64,000 nucleotides of DNA from Leptolyngbya subtilissima AS-A7 (GTDB lineage: Bacteria; Cyanobacteriota; Cyanobacteriia; Phormidesmidales; Phormidesmidaceae). A model generated the notes under the pieces. It did not search any database and was not told where the DNA came from. It saw only the letters and a list, made by a program, of their open reading frames with translations. The DNA is taken from assembly GCF_039962255.1 (NCBI RefSeq), contig NZ_JAMPKY010000003.1:372001-436000 (forward strand), written 5' to 3'. The translations under genes and the position numbers were made by a program. Positions 35,267 through 44,307 of this stretch are shown here, one piece after another; the stretch's first letter is position 1, and each line of letters begins with the position of its first letter.

Positions 35267-37441
35267 ATGACTATTTCCTTGGGGCGTCACCTGTGTGGCA
35301 ATGCGGCGATCGCTACCCAGCAGGAATGGCTGGTGACTAACGGCATCGGCGGCTATGGCTCTGGCACGGTGGCTGGGGTGCTGACGCGTCACTACCATGG
35401 GCTGCTGGTGGCCGCGCTCAAGCCGCCGCTGGAGCGCACCCTGCTGGTGACCAAGGTTGACGAAACCGCAACTTACTTAGGTCAGTCCCACACGCTGTAC
35501 TGCGATCGCTGGACCGATGGCACGCTGCAACCCGAGGGCTTTCTGTACCTAGAGTCGTTTCGGCTAGAGGGCACCATCCCAATCTGGGTCTATGCGATCG
35601 CCGATGCCCGACTCGAAAAGCGCGTTTGGATGGAGCCGGGGGCCAACACCACCTACGTGCGTTACACCGTCAGCCGCGCCAGCGCCCCTATGGACCTCAC
35701 CCTAAAAGTGCTGGTCAATCACCGCCATCACCACCACAGCACCCAGGGCAAGGGCTGGCAAATGGCGATCGCAGACTGTCCCCAGGGCCTGCGCATTCAG
35801 GCCAAAGGAAACGTTGAGCCTTTCTACTTGCTTAGCGAAACCGCCCCAGCTATACCCGCCCACACCTGGAACAACGGCTACAGCCTCGCCGTAGAAACCT
35901 ACCGGGGCATTCACCCCTACGACGACCACCTGCACGTTGCTACCTTTGCCCCTACCCTGGGCCAGGGTCAGTCATTTACTCTGGTGGCCACCACCGAGGC
36001 CGAGGCCGATCGCTCAGGGCAAAGTGCCCTACTCCGCCGCCTGGCCCACGAGCAACATTTGACGACCCAGGGCAAGACGGCTCAACCCGACGACTCGCCG
36101 CCCGCCTGGGTAAGCCAGCTAGTCTTGGCTGCTGATCAGTTTATTGTCAGCCGTCCCATTACAGCGCTTGAAGCTAACGACTCCACTGGGGCCAGGGATT
36201 TCGAAGGCACCCCTACCCCCCTCCCATTGGGGAACTTTGCGCCTGTCGCCAGTCTGCAGGATGAGGTGAAACAGGAGATCCCCACTGCTTCCCAACCAGC
36301 AGATGAGGCGGCAGAATGGTCTGACCTCACCTCTGCCAGCCCAGGCAAAACCGTAATTGCGGGCTACCCCTGGTTTGGTGACTGGGGCCGCGACACCATG
36401 ATCGCCCTGTCCGGGTTGACCTTGACCACCGGGCGTCCGGCTTTGGCTCGGCTGATTTTGCAGACCTTTGCCCGCTTTCTTGACCAGGGCATGTTGCCCA
36501 ATGCCTTTCCTGAGAATGGCCAAGCGCCCCACTACAACACCGTAGATGCCACCCTCTGGTACTTTGAGGCCCTGCGCGCTTACCACCACGCCACCGCAGA
36601 TACGGGGTTGATCGAAGAACTCTTTCCCCAGCTTCAGGATGTAATTACCTGGCACTGCAAAGGCACCCGCCACGGCATTCAAGTCGATGCCACCGATGGG
36701 CTACTCTCCGCCGGGGAGCCGGGAGTGCAGCTCACCTGGATGGATGCCAAGGTAGGCGACTGGGTGGTCACCCCCCGCATTGGCAAGCCGGTAGAGGTCA
36801 ACGCCCTGTGGTACAACGCTCTGTTGGTGATGGCCGATTTTGCGGGAATTTTGGGTCAGCCCGTCGGGCAGTTTCAGGAGTTGGCGTCCCAAACCCGCCA
36901 CGGGTTTCAGCGCTTTTGGAGTGACGATCTGGGCTACTGCTACGACCTGCTGGATGGCCCTGATGGCAAAGATGCGGCCCTGCGGCCCAACCAAATTTTT
37001 GCCGTCTCCCTCCCCGATGCCGCTTTGGGAGAACCTTGCCTAAGTGCCGAGCAGCAGCGGGCGGTGGTAAATGTGGTGGCCCAGCGACTGCTGACCTCCC
37101 ACGGGCTGCGATCGCTCGATCCGGCCCACCCCGACTATCGCGGCCACTACGGCGGCGACCTGGTGCAGCGCGACGGAGCCTACCACCAGGGCACCGTCTG
37201 GAGCTGGCTAATTGGCCCCTTTGTACAGGCTCACTGGCGGGTCTACCAAGATGCCGATCTGGCCCACAGCTTTCTCGACCCGCTGGTTCACCACCTGCAC
37301 GGCGGGGGCTGCCTAGGCAGCATCAGCGAAATCTTTGACGGCGACGCCCCTATGGAGCCACGCGGCACATTTGCCCAGGCCTGGTCAGTGGCAGAGGTGC
37401 TGCGGGTAAGCGCACTGCTCAGACCGTTGATGAAGGAGTAG
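35267..37441 (+). CDS. Glycogen debranching enzyme-like amylo-alpha-1,6-glucosidase (GH133 type)
   Basis: This is a 724-aa protein of the archaeal/bacterial amylo-alpha-1,6-glucosidase family. The N-terminal GDE_N domain starts EWLVTNGIGGYGSGTVAGV and RHYHGLLVAA. The C-terminal (alpha/alpha)6 domain has GYPWFGDWGRDTMIAL, NTVDATLWYFEAL, DATDGLLSAGEPGVQLTWMD and HQGTVWSWLIGPF, which contain the likely catalytic acids. It would hydrolyse alpha-1,6 branches in glycogen. A Pro/Glu-rich insert of about 50 residues lies near 310-365 between the domains. No other glycogen gene is in the window. Confidence 0.94.
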   Translation: MTISLGRHLCGNAAIATQQEWLVTNGIGGYGSGTVAGVLTRHYHGLLVAALKPPLERTLLVTKVDETATYLGQSHTLYCDRWTDGTLQPEGFLYLESFRLEGTIPIWVYAIADARLEKRVWMEPGANTTYVRYTVSRASAPMDLTLKVLVNHRHHHHSTQGKGWQMAIADCPQGLRIQAKGNVEPFYLLSETAPAIPAHTWNNGYSLAVETYRGIHPYDDHLHVATFAPTLGQGQSFTLVATTEAEADRSGQSALLRRLAHEQHLTTQGKTAQPDDSPPAWVSQLVLAADQFIVSRPITALEANDSTGARDFEGTPTPLPLGNFAPVASLQDEVKQEIPTASQPADEAAEWSDLTSASPGKTVIAGYPWFGDWGRDTMIALSGLTLTTGRPALARLILQTFARFLDQGMLPNAFPENGQAPHYNTVDATLWYFEALRAYHHATADTGLIEELFPQLQDVITWHCKGTRHGIQVDATDGLLSAGEPGVQLTWMDAKVGDWVVTPRIGKPVEVNALWYNALLVMADFAGILGQPVGQFQELASQTRHGFQRFWSDDLGYCYDLLDGPDGKDAALRPNQIFAVSLPDAALGEPCLSAEQQRAVVNVVAQRLLTSHGLRSLDPAHPDYRGHYGGDLVQRDGAYHQGTVWSWLIGPFVQAHWRVYQDADLAHSFLDPLVHHLHGGGCLGSISEIFDGDAPMEPRGTFAQAWSVAEVLRVSALLRPLMKE

Positions 37442-37444
37442 GAG

Positions 37445-37511
37445 CAAGGTTGAGGGTATAAGGTACAGGGTGTAAGGTCTTCCCTTAAACCCTATACCTT
37501 GTACCTTGATT
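37445..37511. repeat. Intergenic repeat family A, copy 4
   Basis: The left arm contains GGTACAGGGTGTAAGG and the right arm AAACCCTATACCTTGTACC. This hairpin fills the convergent gap between the debranching enzyme and znuA, where it could act as a two-way terminator. Confidence 0.65.
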
Positions 37512-37515
37512 CCCC

Positions 37516-38613
37516 CTAAATCGGCGCACTGTCGCGATCGCAGCTTCCCCCCAGCGCCTCGACCACCACGCAAGTATTTACCACCAGCACATCCTGCATA
37601 GTTTCGGCGGCACTGCCAGGGCCACCTGGCCCTTCCACAAAGAGGGGTTGTTCCGCTACAGTCACTCCCGCATCCTTGGCGACGGTTTCAATCAGCTGGG
37701 GGTTGGTGGTGGTTTCGGCAAAAATAGCAGGTACCTGGGCGGCTTTGACCTGCTCAACTAGTGCCGTGAGTGCACCGGGCGTTGGCTTTTGGTCGGTGCT
37801 GAGGCCGCTGAGCGCGCCTTTGACCTCGAAACCATAGGCATCGGCAAAGTAGCCAAAGGAATCGTGGGTTGTCACTAGTTGGCGCTGGTCAGCGGGTATG
37901 GTGGCCACCTGCGTTTGAATCCAGCGGTTGATTTCTTCGAACTGTGAGACTAGACGGCTGGCGTTCTCGGCGTAGAGATCGGCTTGGTCAGGGTTCGTTT
38001 CAGCTAGGCGATTGGCGATTACTGATGCCATGGCGGCGTTGTGGGTAGCGCTGTGCCAGATGTGCGGATCAGGCGCTACTGCCTCATCGGTGTGGTCAGC
38101 AGACTCATCGCTGTGTTCCTGGGCTGCCTCGGCGCTGGGTTCGTGAGCATGATCATCGGTTTCCGCGTGGTCGGCTTCGTGGTCGTGAGTGCTCATTAGG
38201 GGCGTCGGTACCGCTTGTTCGTACACCGCCACCCGCGGTGCCTCAGTGGTGCTGCCTTCTACCATCTCGATTAAGGTGGGGGCCGAGCCGTAGCCGTCGT
38301 AGAGAATCAGGTCAGCCTGCTCTAAGGCCTGGCGATCGGAGGGTTTGACCTGGTAGGTGTGGGGGTCGGTACCGGGGTCGAGCAGGCAAGTGAGGGTGAC
38401 GGTGTTTTCAGCGATCTGCTGGGTGAGGTCGCAGAGCACGCTGGTTGTGGCGACGACCACTGGACTGTCTGCTGCCACCGGGGCCTCGGCTTCGGATTCT
38501 GCAACCGGGCCGCTGTTGCCGCTACACCCGACTAGCCCTACTGCCAGGGCGATCGCAGCACCCCAACGCTTCGACATTAGAGGCGCCAGCGGGTTAACCC
38601 GGTGTAAAAACAT
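37516..38613 (-). CDS. znuA: Zinc ABC transporter substrate-binding lipoprotein ZnuA
   Basis: This cluster A-I metal-binding protein of 365 aa has lipobox LVGC with Cys30. A His/Asp/Glu-rich loop between residues about 145 and 185 (HDHEADHAETDDHAH and later HSDESADHTDE) is the hallmark of ZnuA rather than Mn-specific MntC. Candidate site histidines include HTYQ, DPHIWHS and TTHDSFGY. The gene is divergent from an ABC ATPase gene, with a palindromic Zur-type box in between. GGGAGAAGT precedes the ATG. Zinc rather than manganese is inferred from the loop and the operator. Confidence 0.92.
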   Translation of the reverse strand: MFLHRVNPLAPLMSKRWGAAIALAVGLVGCSGNSGPVAESEAEAPVAADSPVVVATTSVLCDLTQQIAENTVTLTCLLDPGTDPHTYQVKPSDRQALEQADLILYDGYGSAPTLIEMVEGSTTEAPRVAVYEQAVPTPLMSTHDHEADHAETDDHAHEPSAEAAQEHSDESADHTDEAVAPDPHIWHSATHNAAMASVIANRLAETNPDQADLYAENASRLVSQFEEINRWIQTQVATIPADQRQLVTTHDSFGYFADAYGFEVKGALSGLSTDQKPTPGALTALVEQVKAAQVPAIFAETTTNPQLIETVAKDAGVTVAEQPLFVEGPGGPGSAAETMQDVLVVNTCVVVEALGGSCDRDSAPI

Positions 38614-38656
38614 GGCCTACTTCTCCCAGAAACAGATAACTGCTTTAATATGATAG

Positions 38657-38671
38657 TGATAATGGTTATCA
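38657..38671. promoter_or_regulatory. Zur-type operator palindrome
   Basis: TGATAATGGTTATCA is a near-perfect palindrome (TGATAA-3 nt-TTATCA), the form expected of a Zur box in cyanobacteria. It sits between the divergent znuA and ATPase genes and ends 4 bp before the ATPase start, so one bound repressor could silence both. Confidence 0.8.
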
Positions 38672-38675
38672 TTTC

Positions 38676-39428
38676 ATGGGTGCCATGCTAGAGGTTCAAA
38701 ACCTGTCTGTCAACTACCGGGGAATGCCGGCCCTAGAGAACGTTTCTCTCTCCCTAGGGACGGGAGAACTGGTGGGATTGATCGGCCCTAACGGCGCGGG
38801 CAAAAGCACCTTGATTCAAGCGCTGCTGGGGCTGGTGCCCTGTCGGGGGCAGGTGCTCTTTCAGGGCGCACCGCTGCGGCGACGGCGGCGGTCGGTGGCC
38901 TACGTACCCCAGCGATCGCGCATCGACTGGGACTACCCAATTACTGCCGGGCAGGTGGCGATGATGGCCCAATCGGCGCTGGCAGGATGGTTTCGGCGGC
39001 CCAGTCGGCGGGCAAAGCAGCGAGTCACGGTGGCTCTGGAACGGGTGGATATGCTGCATTTGTGCGATCGCCCCATTGGTCAGCTCTCCGGCGGTCAGCA
39101 GCAGCGCGTGTTTCTCGCCCGCGCCCTGGCCCAAGATGCCGACCTGCTGCTGCTCGACGAGCCCTTCACCGGCATTGATAAAAAGACCGAAGCTCTAATG
39201 CTGGCGATCTTTGCCGAACTCCAGGCCGAGGGCAAAACCTTGGTGGTGTGCAGCCACGAGTGGGGCGACGCCCTACACCGCTACGATCGCCTGCTGCTGC
39301 TCAACCGCTGCCTGCTAGCCGATGACACCCCTCAAGCGGTGATGACCTTTGACAACATTCAGCGGGCCTACGGCCAGGGACCAGAACCCAGCGGAGCGAT
39401 CGCCTCCTACGCCGACTTCTTTTGCTGA
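38676..39428 (+). CDS. znuC: Zinc/manganese-type ABC transporter ATPase ZnuC
   Basis: This 250-aa ATPase of the metal-chelate ABC family has Walker A GPNGAGKS near residue 37, the family-specific YVPQRSRIDWDYPIT, the signature LSGGQQQRV, Walker B LLLLDEPFTGID and the switch His in VCSHEWGD. The closeness of the Zur box suggests the true start may be the ATG at 38685. The membrane permease (znuB) expected next is missing; the following 260 bp are non-coding. It should work with ZnuA and a permease encoded elsewhere. Confidence 0.9.
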   Translation: MGAMLEVQNLSVNYRGMPALENVSLSLGTGELVGLIGPNGAGKSTLIQALLGLVPCRGQVLFQGAPLRRRRRSVAYVPQRSRIDWDYPITAGQVAMMAQSALAGWFRRPSRRAKQRVTVALERVDMLHLCDRPIGQLSGGQQQRVFLARALAQDADLLLLDEPFTGIDKKTEALMLAIFAELQAEGKTLVVCSHEWGDALHRYDRLLLLNRCLLADDTPQAVMTFDNIQRAYGQGPEPSGAIASYADFFC

Positions 39429-39435
39429 TGGCATA

Positions 39436-39458
39436 GCCTTGGGCGAATTGCTCAAGGC
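39436..39458 (+). terminator. Possible terminator after znuC
   Basis: GCCTTGGGC-gaatt-GCTCAAGGC forms a 9-bp stem with one mismatch, 7 bp after the znuC stop. The T-rich stretch comes only about 8 nt later (GGTCTTTTA), so strength is doubtful. Confidence 0.4.
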
Positions 39459-39691
39459 TTCAGCGGTCTTTTACCTGAGCTTGAACTTTGCTAGTACTGG
39501 CCTCAAGCACCTTGAAAGATAGTGTTTGAAGGGTCACAATCACTACCCAGCACGATCACCTGCGCTAGGGCGAGCTGCGCCACTGCAGATGACGGTATTA
39601 GGGGCAAGAAGCTGCAATACCGGCATAGGACGATATCTCGCGGTAGCTTGAAGAAGCCGCTTGTGGCACTGAAACTTACCTGCTAACCGAG

Positions 39692-40318
39692 ATGACCCAA
39701 TATACGCTCTACGGACCGACTATTAGCACCTACGTGCGCACCGTCCGCATGATTTTAGCGGAGACCAACACGCCCTACGATTTCAAAGAGGTCGATATCT
39801 TTAGCGATCGCGACCCTGAATACCTTGCCAAGCATCCCTTTGGCAAGGTGCCCACTCTAGAGGTGGATAGGGAACCGCTCTACGAAACCTGCGCCATTGT
39901 GGAATATCTCGACACGGTAGTGGGCAATCGCACCTTCACCCCCGCCGACCCCATGGGCCAGGCCCGCATGCGCCAAATCATGGGAATCGTCGATAGCTAT
40001 CTCTACGCCCCGGCCATTAGCACAATCACCATTCAGCGACTGATTGTGCCCAGTCAAGGCGGGCAACCCGACGAGGCTGCTGTGGCCGAAGCTACCCCTA
40101 AGGCGAAGACTGCACTGGAGGCAATTGAGGCGATCGCCTCCTGTAGCCCTTACCTGCTTGGCCCCACCATTACTTTGGCCGACTTCTATCTGATGCCGGT
40201 GATGCTCTATCTGTCTAAGACGCCAGAATTTGCCGCCGTCACTGGCCAAATCCCCAAACTCAATGCCTGGTGGGCTGAGGTCAGTCATCGCCCCAGCTTT
40301 TTAGAGGTGATTGCCTAG
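39692..40318 (+). CDS. Glutathione S-transferase family protein
   Basis: This is a 208-aa GST-fold protein. The N-terminal thioredoxin-like domain starts YTLYGPTISTYVRTVRMILAE and contains HPFGKVPTLEVD, with the cis-Pro, and YETCAIVEYLD, the glutathione-binding region. The helical C-terminal domain has the conserved LADFYLMP. It probably conjugates glutathione to electrophiles or reduces peroxides; the substrate is unknown. The catalytic Ser/Thr/Tyr is not certain, though Ser or Thr near STYVRT is likely. Confidence 0.92.
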   Translation: MTQYTLYGPTISTYVRTVRMILAETNTPYDFKEVDIFSDRDPEYLAKHPFGKVPTLEVDREPLYETCAIVEYLDTVVGNRTFTPADPMGQARMRQIMGIVDSYLYAPAISTITIQRLIVPSQGGQPDEAAVAEATPKAKTALEAIEAIASCSPYLLGPTITLADFYLMPVMLYLSKTPEFAAVTGQIPKLNAWWAEVSHRPSFLEVIA

Positions 40319-40415
40319 AGCTACAAAGCAGAAGGATGAAAAGGGTCTAGATACACAAAGGTTTTCGCCTCAACAGACTGGGCGAGGTTGTTGCCGTTGC
40401 AGAGTGTCTCTAGGC

Positions 40416-40458
40416 TTCTTAAAAATTGGGATGCGTTGAAGTTGTCAACAACGCATCC
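40416..40458 (-). terminator. Rho-independent terminator, minus strand
   Basis: GGATGCGTTG (40429-40438) and CAACGCATCC (40449-40458) form a perfect 10-bp stem with a 10-nt loop. On the minus strand it is followed by CAATTTTTAAG. It lies about 80 bp past the epimerase stop. Confidence 0.8.
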
Positions 40459-40536
40459 TTGGCCCACACTTCGGTGACCTCGCCCCTTGAGAAAGCACCT
40501 CTGAACTATCCTTACCAAAGTTTCACTTAACCGTTA

Positions 40537-41379
40537 TTAACCACACCTGGCGACGTAGGATTGCCACGAGTGTTTTGGTGTCCACCCAAGGCTACTCTTA
40601 GCATTTTCAATGTCTAGCAGTGAACGAAAAGGAGCTGTTTCATAATTAATTCCGCCTCGCCATTCAACATCTGGCAGTACGAATTCTACAAGCTGACGGC
40701 TTGTCCTGCCTGAGGTAGTGATGTCCGCAGAAGAAACCAGTAGACATGTGAACCGATCAACATCACATGTCAGTGCACAAATGCAGGCCTGCGATAAGTC
40801 GCGAACATCAATAAATGCGCCGTACTCCCAAAAAGGGTGCCATTCAAACTGAGCATGTTTTGCCCGTTCTGATTGAATCCAGCTATATGTTTCCTCCGTC
40901 CACACGCCGGGTGGTCGAAGACAGACAACTGAAACATCGGCAGATGCAGAGAACTGACGACACATCACTTCTGCAAGATATTTGGATATTGCGTAGGGTG
41001 TAGCTGCATAGCAGGGATGAGAGTCATCAAGGGGCAAGTAGTCTGGCGATCGCTCACCCTTAAAGACCCCCAACGCATCAACGCTACTCAAAAAGACAAC
41101 TCTTGGGATGCTTAGTTTTTTCGCTACAGACAAAACATTCCAGGTCCCCTGTAGATTCACCGCCATAATGTCGGTATCACTTTGCTCAGGAAGCCCAAGC
41201 AGAGCTGCTGAGTGAATAATGGCGTTGCATTCTTTGGCTGAATGAAACAGTGAATTAGGATCGAGGATGTCTTGACCCTGGGCCAGATCGTACTCCACGA
41301 CCTCATAGTCAAGACTCGTTAGATCTGATACAACTTGTGAGCCAACTACTCCACGACTACCGGTAACTAGAACTCTCAC
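40537..41379 (-). CDS. NAD(P)-dependent epimerase/dehydratase
   Basis: This extended short-chain dehydrogenase of about 280 aa probably acts on a nucleotide sugar. The N-terminal Rossmann motif is VRVLVTGSRGVVGSQV. SSVDALG and YAISKYLAEV carry the catalytic Ser and the YxxxK pair. RPPGVW follows. I chose the GTG at 41379 because AGG lies about 7 nt upstream and the longer frame begins at TTG. Codon use is AT-richer than in flanking genes. A good terminator follows. The substrate is unknown and no surface-sugar cluster is adjacent. Confidence 0.88.
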   Translation of the reverse strand: MRVLVTGSRGVVGSQVVSDLTSLDYEVVEYDLAQGQDILDPNSLFHSAKECNAIIHSAALLGLPEQSDTDIMAVNLQGTWNVLSVAKKLSIPRVVFLSSVDALGVFKGERSPDYLPLDDSHPCYAATPYAISKYLAEVMCRQFSASADVSVVCLRPPGVWTEETYSWIQSERAKHAQFEWHPFWEYGAFIDVRDLSQACICALTCDVDRFTCLLVSSADITTSGRTSRQLVEFVLPDVEWRGGINYETAPFRSLLDIENAKSSLGWTPKHSWQSYVARCG

Positions 41380-41512
41380 TGTTTGCCTGATGCCCCTGTA
41401 CAAGGCTCAGCTTGAACCTTGGAATTGACTTGAAATACTCAAAGGTGCCTGACATTTAAGGGTTGCTTAAAAGCTGAGATCAGAAATTACTCTCTCGAGC
41501 AATAATCTCCCT

Positions 41513-42418
41513 CTACCCCCGAAACTCAGAAGCCACAATCATCGAGCCAATCCCTAGATCGCTAAAGATCTCGAGCAGCAGGGCGTGGGGCACGCGGCCA
41601 TCGAGAATGTGGGCAGCACCGACCCCTTGGGCGAGCGATCGCACGCAGCAGTTCACCTTTGGAATCATCCCGCCAGACACTACCCCACTCTCAATCAGCT
41701 GCCGCGCCTGCTGAATATCGAGCTTGGGCAGCAGAGTAGAAGGGTCGTGGTAGTCCTCTAAAATGCCTTTGGTGTCGGTGAGCAAAATCAGCTTTTCGGC
41801 CCCCAGAGCAGCGGCAATTTCCCCCGCTACGGTGTCGGCGTTGATGTTGTAGGCTTGGCCCGTTTCGTCGCTGGCTACGCTCGACACGATGGGGATGTAG
41901 CCCGCCTCCACCAGCGTTTTGATGATGCCCGAGTTAATGTTGCTCACCTCGCCGACGAAACCCACGTCGGCCGAGCCCTGGGGGCGAGCGGTGATCAGGC
42001 TGCCGTCTTTGCCGCAAAGGCCCACGGCCTTGCCCCCCTCCTGGTTAATCAGCGACACCAGCTCCTTATTAACCCGGCCCACCAGCACCATTTCCACCAC
42101 ATCCATCGTGGGGGCATCGGTGACCCGCAGGCCGTCCTTGAACTGGGGCTCAATGCCCAGCTTACCCAGCCAAATGTTGATTTCGGGGCCGCCGCCGTGC
42201 ACCACCACTGGGCGAATGCCTACGCAAGACATAAACACAATGTCGCGGATTACGCCCGCTTTCAGGCTGCCGTCTTTCATCGCCGCGCCGCCGTACTTCA
42301 CCACCACCGTGCGGCCCCGAAACTGCTGAATGTAGGGCAACGCCTCGCTGAGAATGCGAACTCGAGCGGCCTCAGCCTCGTGGATGCTGTCTGTTTGTGA
42401 AGAAGGAGACTGAACCAT
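41513..42418 (-). CDS. argB: Acetylglutamate kinase
   Basis: ArgB phosphorylates N-acetylglutamate, the controlled step of arginine synthesis. In cyanobacteria it is activated by PII. The 301-aa product has VVKYGGAAM at about 38-46, [10 protein letters not shown], the [23 protein letters not shown] segment and [10 protein letters not shown]. The N-terminal helix [19 protein letters not shown] is the type found in arginine-sensitive, PII-binding enzymes. The gene is upstream of aroK on the same strand but 45 bp apart and metabolically unrelated. Confidence 0.98.
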   Translation of the reverse strand: MVQSPSSQTDSIHEAEAARVRILSEALPYIQQFRGRTVVVKYGGAAMKDGSLKAGVIRDIVFMSCVGIRPVVVHGGGPEINIWLGKLGIEPQFKDGLRVTDAPTMDVVEMVLVGRVNKELVSLINQEGGKAVGLCGKDGSLITARPQGSADVGFVGEVSNINSGIIKTLVEAGYIPIVSSVASDETGQAYNINADTVAGEIAAALGAEKLILLTDTKGILEDYHDPSTLLPKLDIQQARQLIESGVVSGGMIPKVNCCVRSLAQGVGAAHILDGRVPHALLLEIFSDLGIGSMIVASEFRG

Positions 42419-42463
42419 GGCGCTACCGATAGGGTTGGCGGAAATTAAGCTGCCAGTAGTGTA

Positions 42464-43039
42464 TCAATTGAGCACGGCAGAATCGGTACCAGAATTAGCC
42501 TCAGAACGAATTCTTTCGGCCACCAGGTCGAGAATGCGGGCAGCGATCGCCCCCACGTCATCCCCAGCCCCCACCGTCACCCGCACATCGGCCTGGGCGT
42601 AGAGGTGCTGCCGCTGCTCCAACAGGGTGGTCAGCTGAGTTTCCCAATCCTGCCCCTGCAATAGCGGACGGCCCGTTTCTCCCGCCAGTCGCCCTTGCAG
42701 CACTGCGGTTGGCACATCCAGCCACACCACAATGCCGTGGTGCAGATAGCTCCAGTTTTTCTGCTGGGTGACAATGCCGCCGCCTGTGGCGATCACCAGC
42801 CGCCGGTAGGCCGAAAGCTCCGCCAGCACCTCGGTTTCAAGCTGACGAAAGGTGGTTTCTCCCTGGCTGGCAAAGAGGTCGGGAATGGTCTGCCCCGCTG
42901 CCGCTTCTACTACGGCATCGGTATCAAAGAACTGATAGCCGAGCATTTGGGCTAGGGCCGCGCCCGTGCTGCTTTTGCCAGCGCCCATCATGCCGATGAG
43001 GTAGAGGTTGATTCCGCTGAGGCGATCGGTCAGGGTCAT
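42464..43039 (-). CDS. aroK: Shikimate kinase
   Basis: AroK phosphorylates shikimate in aromatic amino acid synthesis. From the ATG at 43039 the product has 191 aa and starts MTLTDRLSGINLYLIGMMGA; Walker A is GMMGAGKS. FFDTDAVVE is the shikimate-binding DxD-type segment, followed by FRQLETEVL and ATGGGIV. The frame stays open 60 codons further upstream, but those codons are Pro/Thr low complexity from repeat family B and are not part of the protein. Confidence 0.97.
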   Translation of the reverse strand: MTLTDRLSGINLYLIGMMGAGKSSTGAALAQMLGYQFFDTDAVVEAAAGQTIPDLFASQGETTFRQLETEVLAELSAYRRLVIATGGGIVTQQKNWSYLHHGIVVWLDVPTAVLQGRLAGETGRPLLQGQDWETQLTTLLEQRQHLYAQADVRVTVGAGDDVGAIAARILDLVAERIRSEANSGTDSAVLN

Positions 43040-43091
43040 GGAGGGAGTGGGGGAGTAAGGGGGTGGGAGGGTGAGGGGTAGGGGGCGGGCG
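43040..43091. repeat. Intergenic repeat family B, copy 2
   Basis: Purine-rich run of GGGAGTAAGGGGGTGGGAGG-type units fills the gap between aroK and the LapA-domain gene. Confidence 0.5.
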
Positions 43092-44258
43092 TTAGGGTGT
43101 GAGGGCGTCGTCGGCGTCGTCCCATTCATCGTTGGGTGGGCGGGTTGGGTTAGATTCGCTGCGATCGGTCCAGGTTGTGGTGGTTGTGGTGGCTTCGGCG
43201 GCGGTGTAGGGAGGCACAATTACTCGATAGTCCGCATCGACGACGCCATCTTCAGCAATTTCGGGCTCACCTAGGTCGTCACCGTCCTCCTCATCTCTGT
43301 TGTAGGCACTGTTGTCGGCAGCATACACCGAGCCTCTGGCGTAGGCAGTGTCAACATACCGGGGGTCTGGGTCACTGCCATAGATGACGTCATCAGGGGG
43401 CGCGTAGATGTTGTCAACCTGGCCACTCTGGGGTGACGGGTCGTTTTCATCGCGATAGCTGTAGGAATACAGTGAGCCATCGCGATACGTTCGGCGCGGC
43501 GCTTGGGAGGCTTCAAAGTCACGGTTGGGGCCGCGGCGGGGGTCACTGTTCTGTTCCCAGCCCTGGGTGATGTCATCCAGGTGGTCTTCTACGGGGCTAA
43601 CGCCAGGCGCTCGATAGGGGCGGTTTTCCAGCTCGTCCCAGTCGGTGTCGAGCTCCCGCAGCGACTCGTTGACCCGCTGCTGCTGCTTGGCCTGTTGCTT
43701 GCTGCTGCTAAACCAGGTGGTGACGCTATCGACTATCCCTGAAGCTGGGGAGGATGACGGGGTGGTTTCGGGTTTAGGGGCTTGGCTAAGCGATTCCCAG
43801 TCGCTCCACTGGGCGGGCGATTTCAAATTTGTCCAGGCTCGCCAGCTGGGGTCATCGTCAGTGGGATTATTGCTGCTGGTGCCTGGGGAGGCAGGCGATC
43901 GCCCCGCTCCGCCACTCCTCGATCCGGGTGTGGTGTAGGGCGGCGCGTTGCGTCCAGTCTGGCTTGTCGAGCCCGTCCCAGAAGATGAACCGGTGGGTTC
44001 GTAGAAGGACTGAGGCCGATATTTGTAGGCTGTGGAGCGACTACCGCCGCTAGGGCCAATAGACCCCAGCAGGGCGGTCAAGGCCAGAGTGGTTAACGCC
44101 CCCAGACCCACGGCCCCGGTTAGCCAGATGCCAAGCGGCAGAGCCTGGGTTGTGCCGCCAAAAAAGACCAGAGGTAGAGTCGGGGCCAAGTTTTGCACCC
44201 CCAGCAGCAGCACTGCACCCAAAACCAGCAAGACCACAATTAGACGTATGGTAGCCAT
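43092..44258 (-). CDS. LapA-domain (DUF1049) membrane protein with long disordered tail
   Basis: This is a 388-aa protein with two membrane helices at about residues 5-22 (LIVVLLVLGAVLLLGVQNL) and 40-63 (PLGIWLTGAVGLGALTTLAL). The linker TLPLVFFGGTTQALPLG is typical of LapA/DUF1049. The remaining 320 residues are hydrophilic, rich in Ser, Pro, Asp, Tyr and Arg, and probably disordered in the cytoplasm. LapA in E. coli belongs to lipopolysaccharide assembly, but cyanobacterial members with such tails have no known role. The gene ends in the family B repeat. Confidence 0.82.
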   Translation of the reverse strand: MATIRLIVVLLVLGAVLLLGVQNLAPTLPLVFFGGTTQALPLGIWLTGAVGLGALTTLALTALLGSIGPSGGSRSTAYKYRPQSFYEPTGSSSGTGSTSQTGRNAPPYTTPGSRSGGAGRSPASPGTSSNNPTDDDPSWRAWTNLKSPAQWSDWESLSQAPKPETTPSSSPASGIVDSVTTWFSSSKQQAKQQQRVNESLRELDTDWDELENRPYRAPGVSPVEDHLDDITQGWEQNSDPRRGPNRDFEASQAPRRTYRDGSLYSYSYRDENDPSPQSGQVDNIYAPPDDVIYGSDPDPRYVDTAYARGSVYAADNSAYNRDEEDGDDLGEPEIAEDGVVDADYRVIVPPYTAAEATTTTTTWTDRSESNPTRPPNDEWDDADDALTP

Positions 44259-44307
44259 GGTTAGCCCTATAGCGTCGTCCTGCCCATCCTATCGTGACTC
44301 GCGGAGG

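Noticed and set aside
40321-40518. 65-aa minus-strand open frame
   Set aside because: It runs through a clear terminator hairpin and has no recognisable domain.
43040-43219. 60-codon N-terminal extension of shikimate kinase
   Set aside because: The extra residues are Pro/Thr low complexity translated from a family B repeat; the enzyme begins at 43039.
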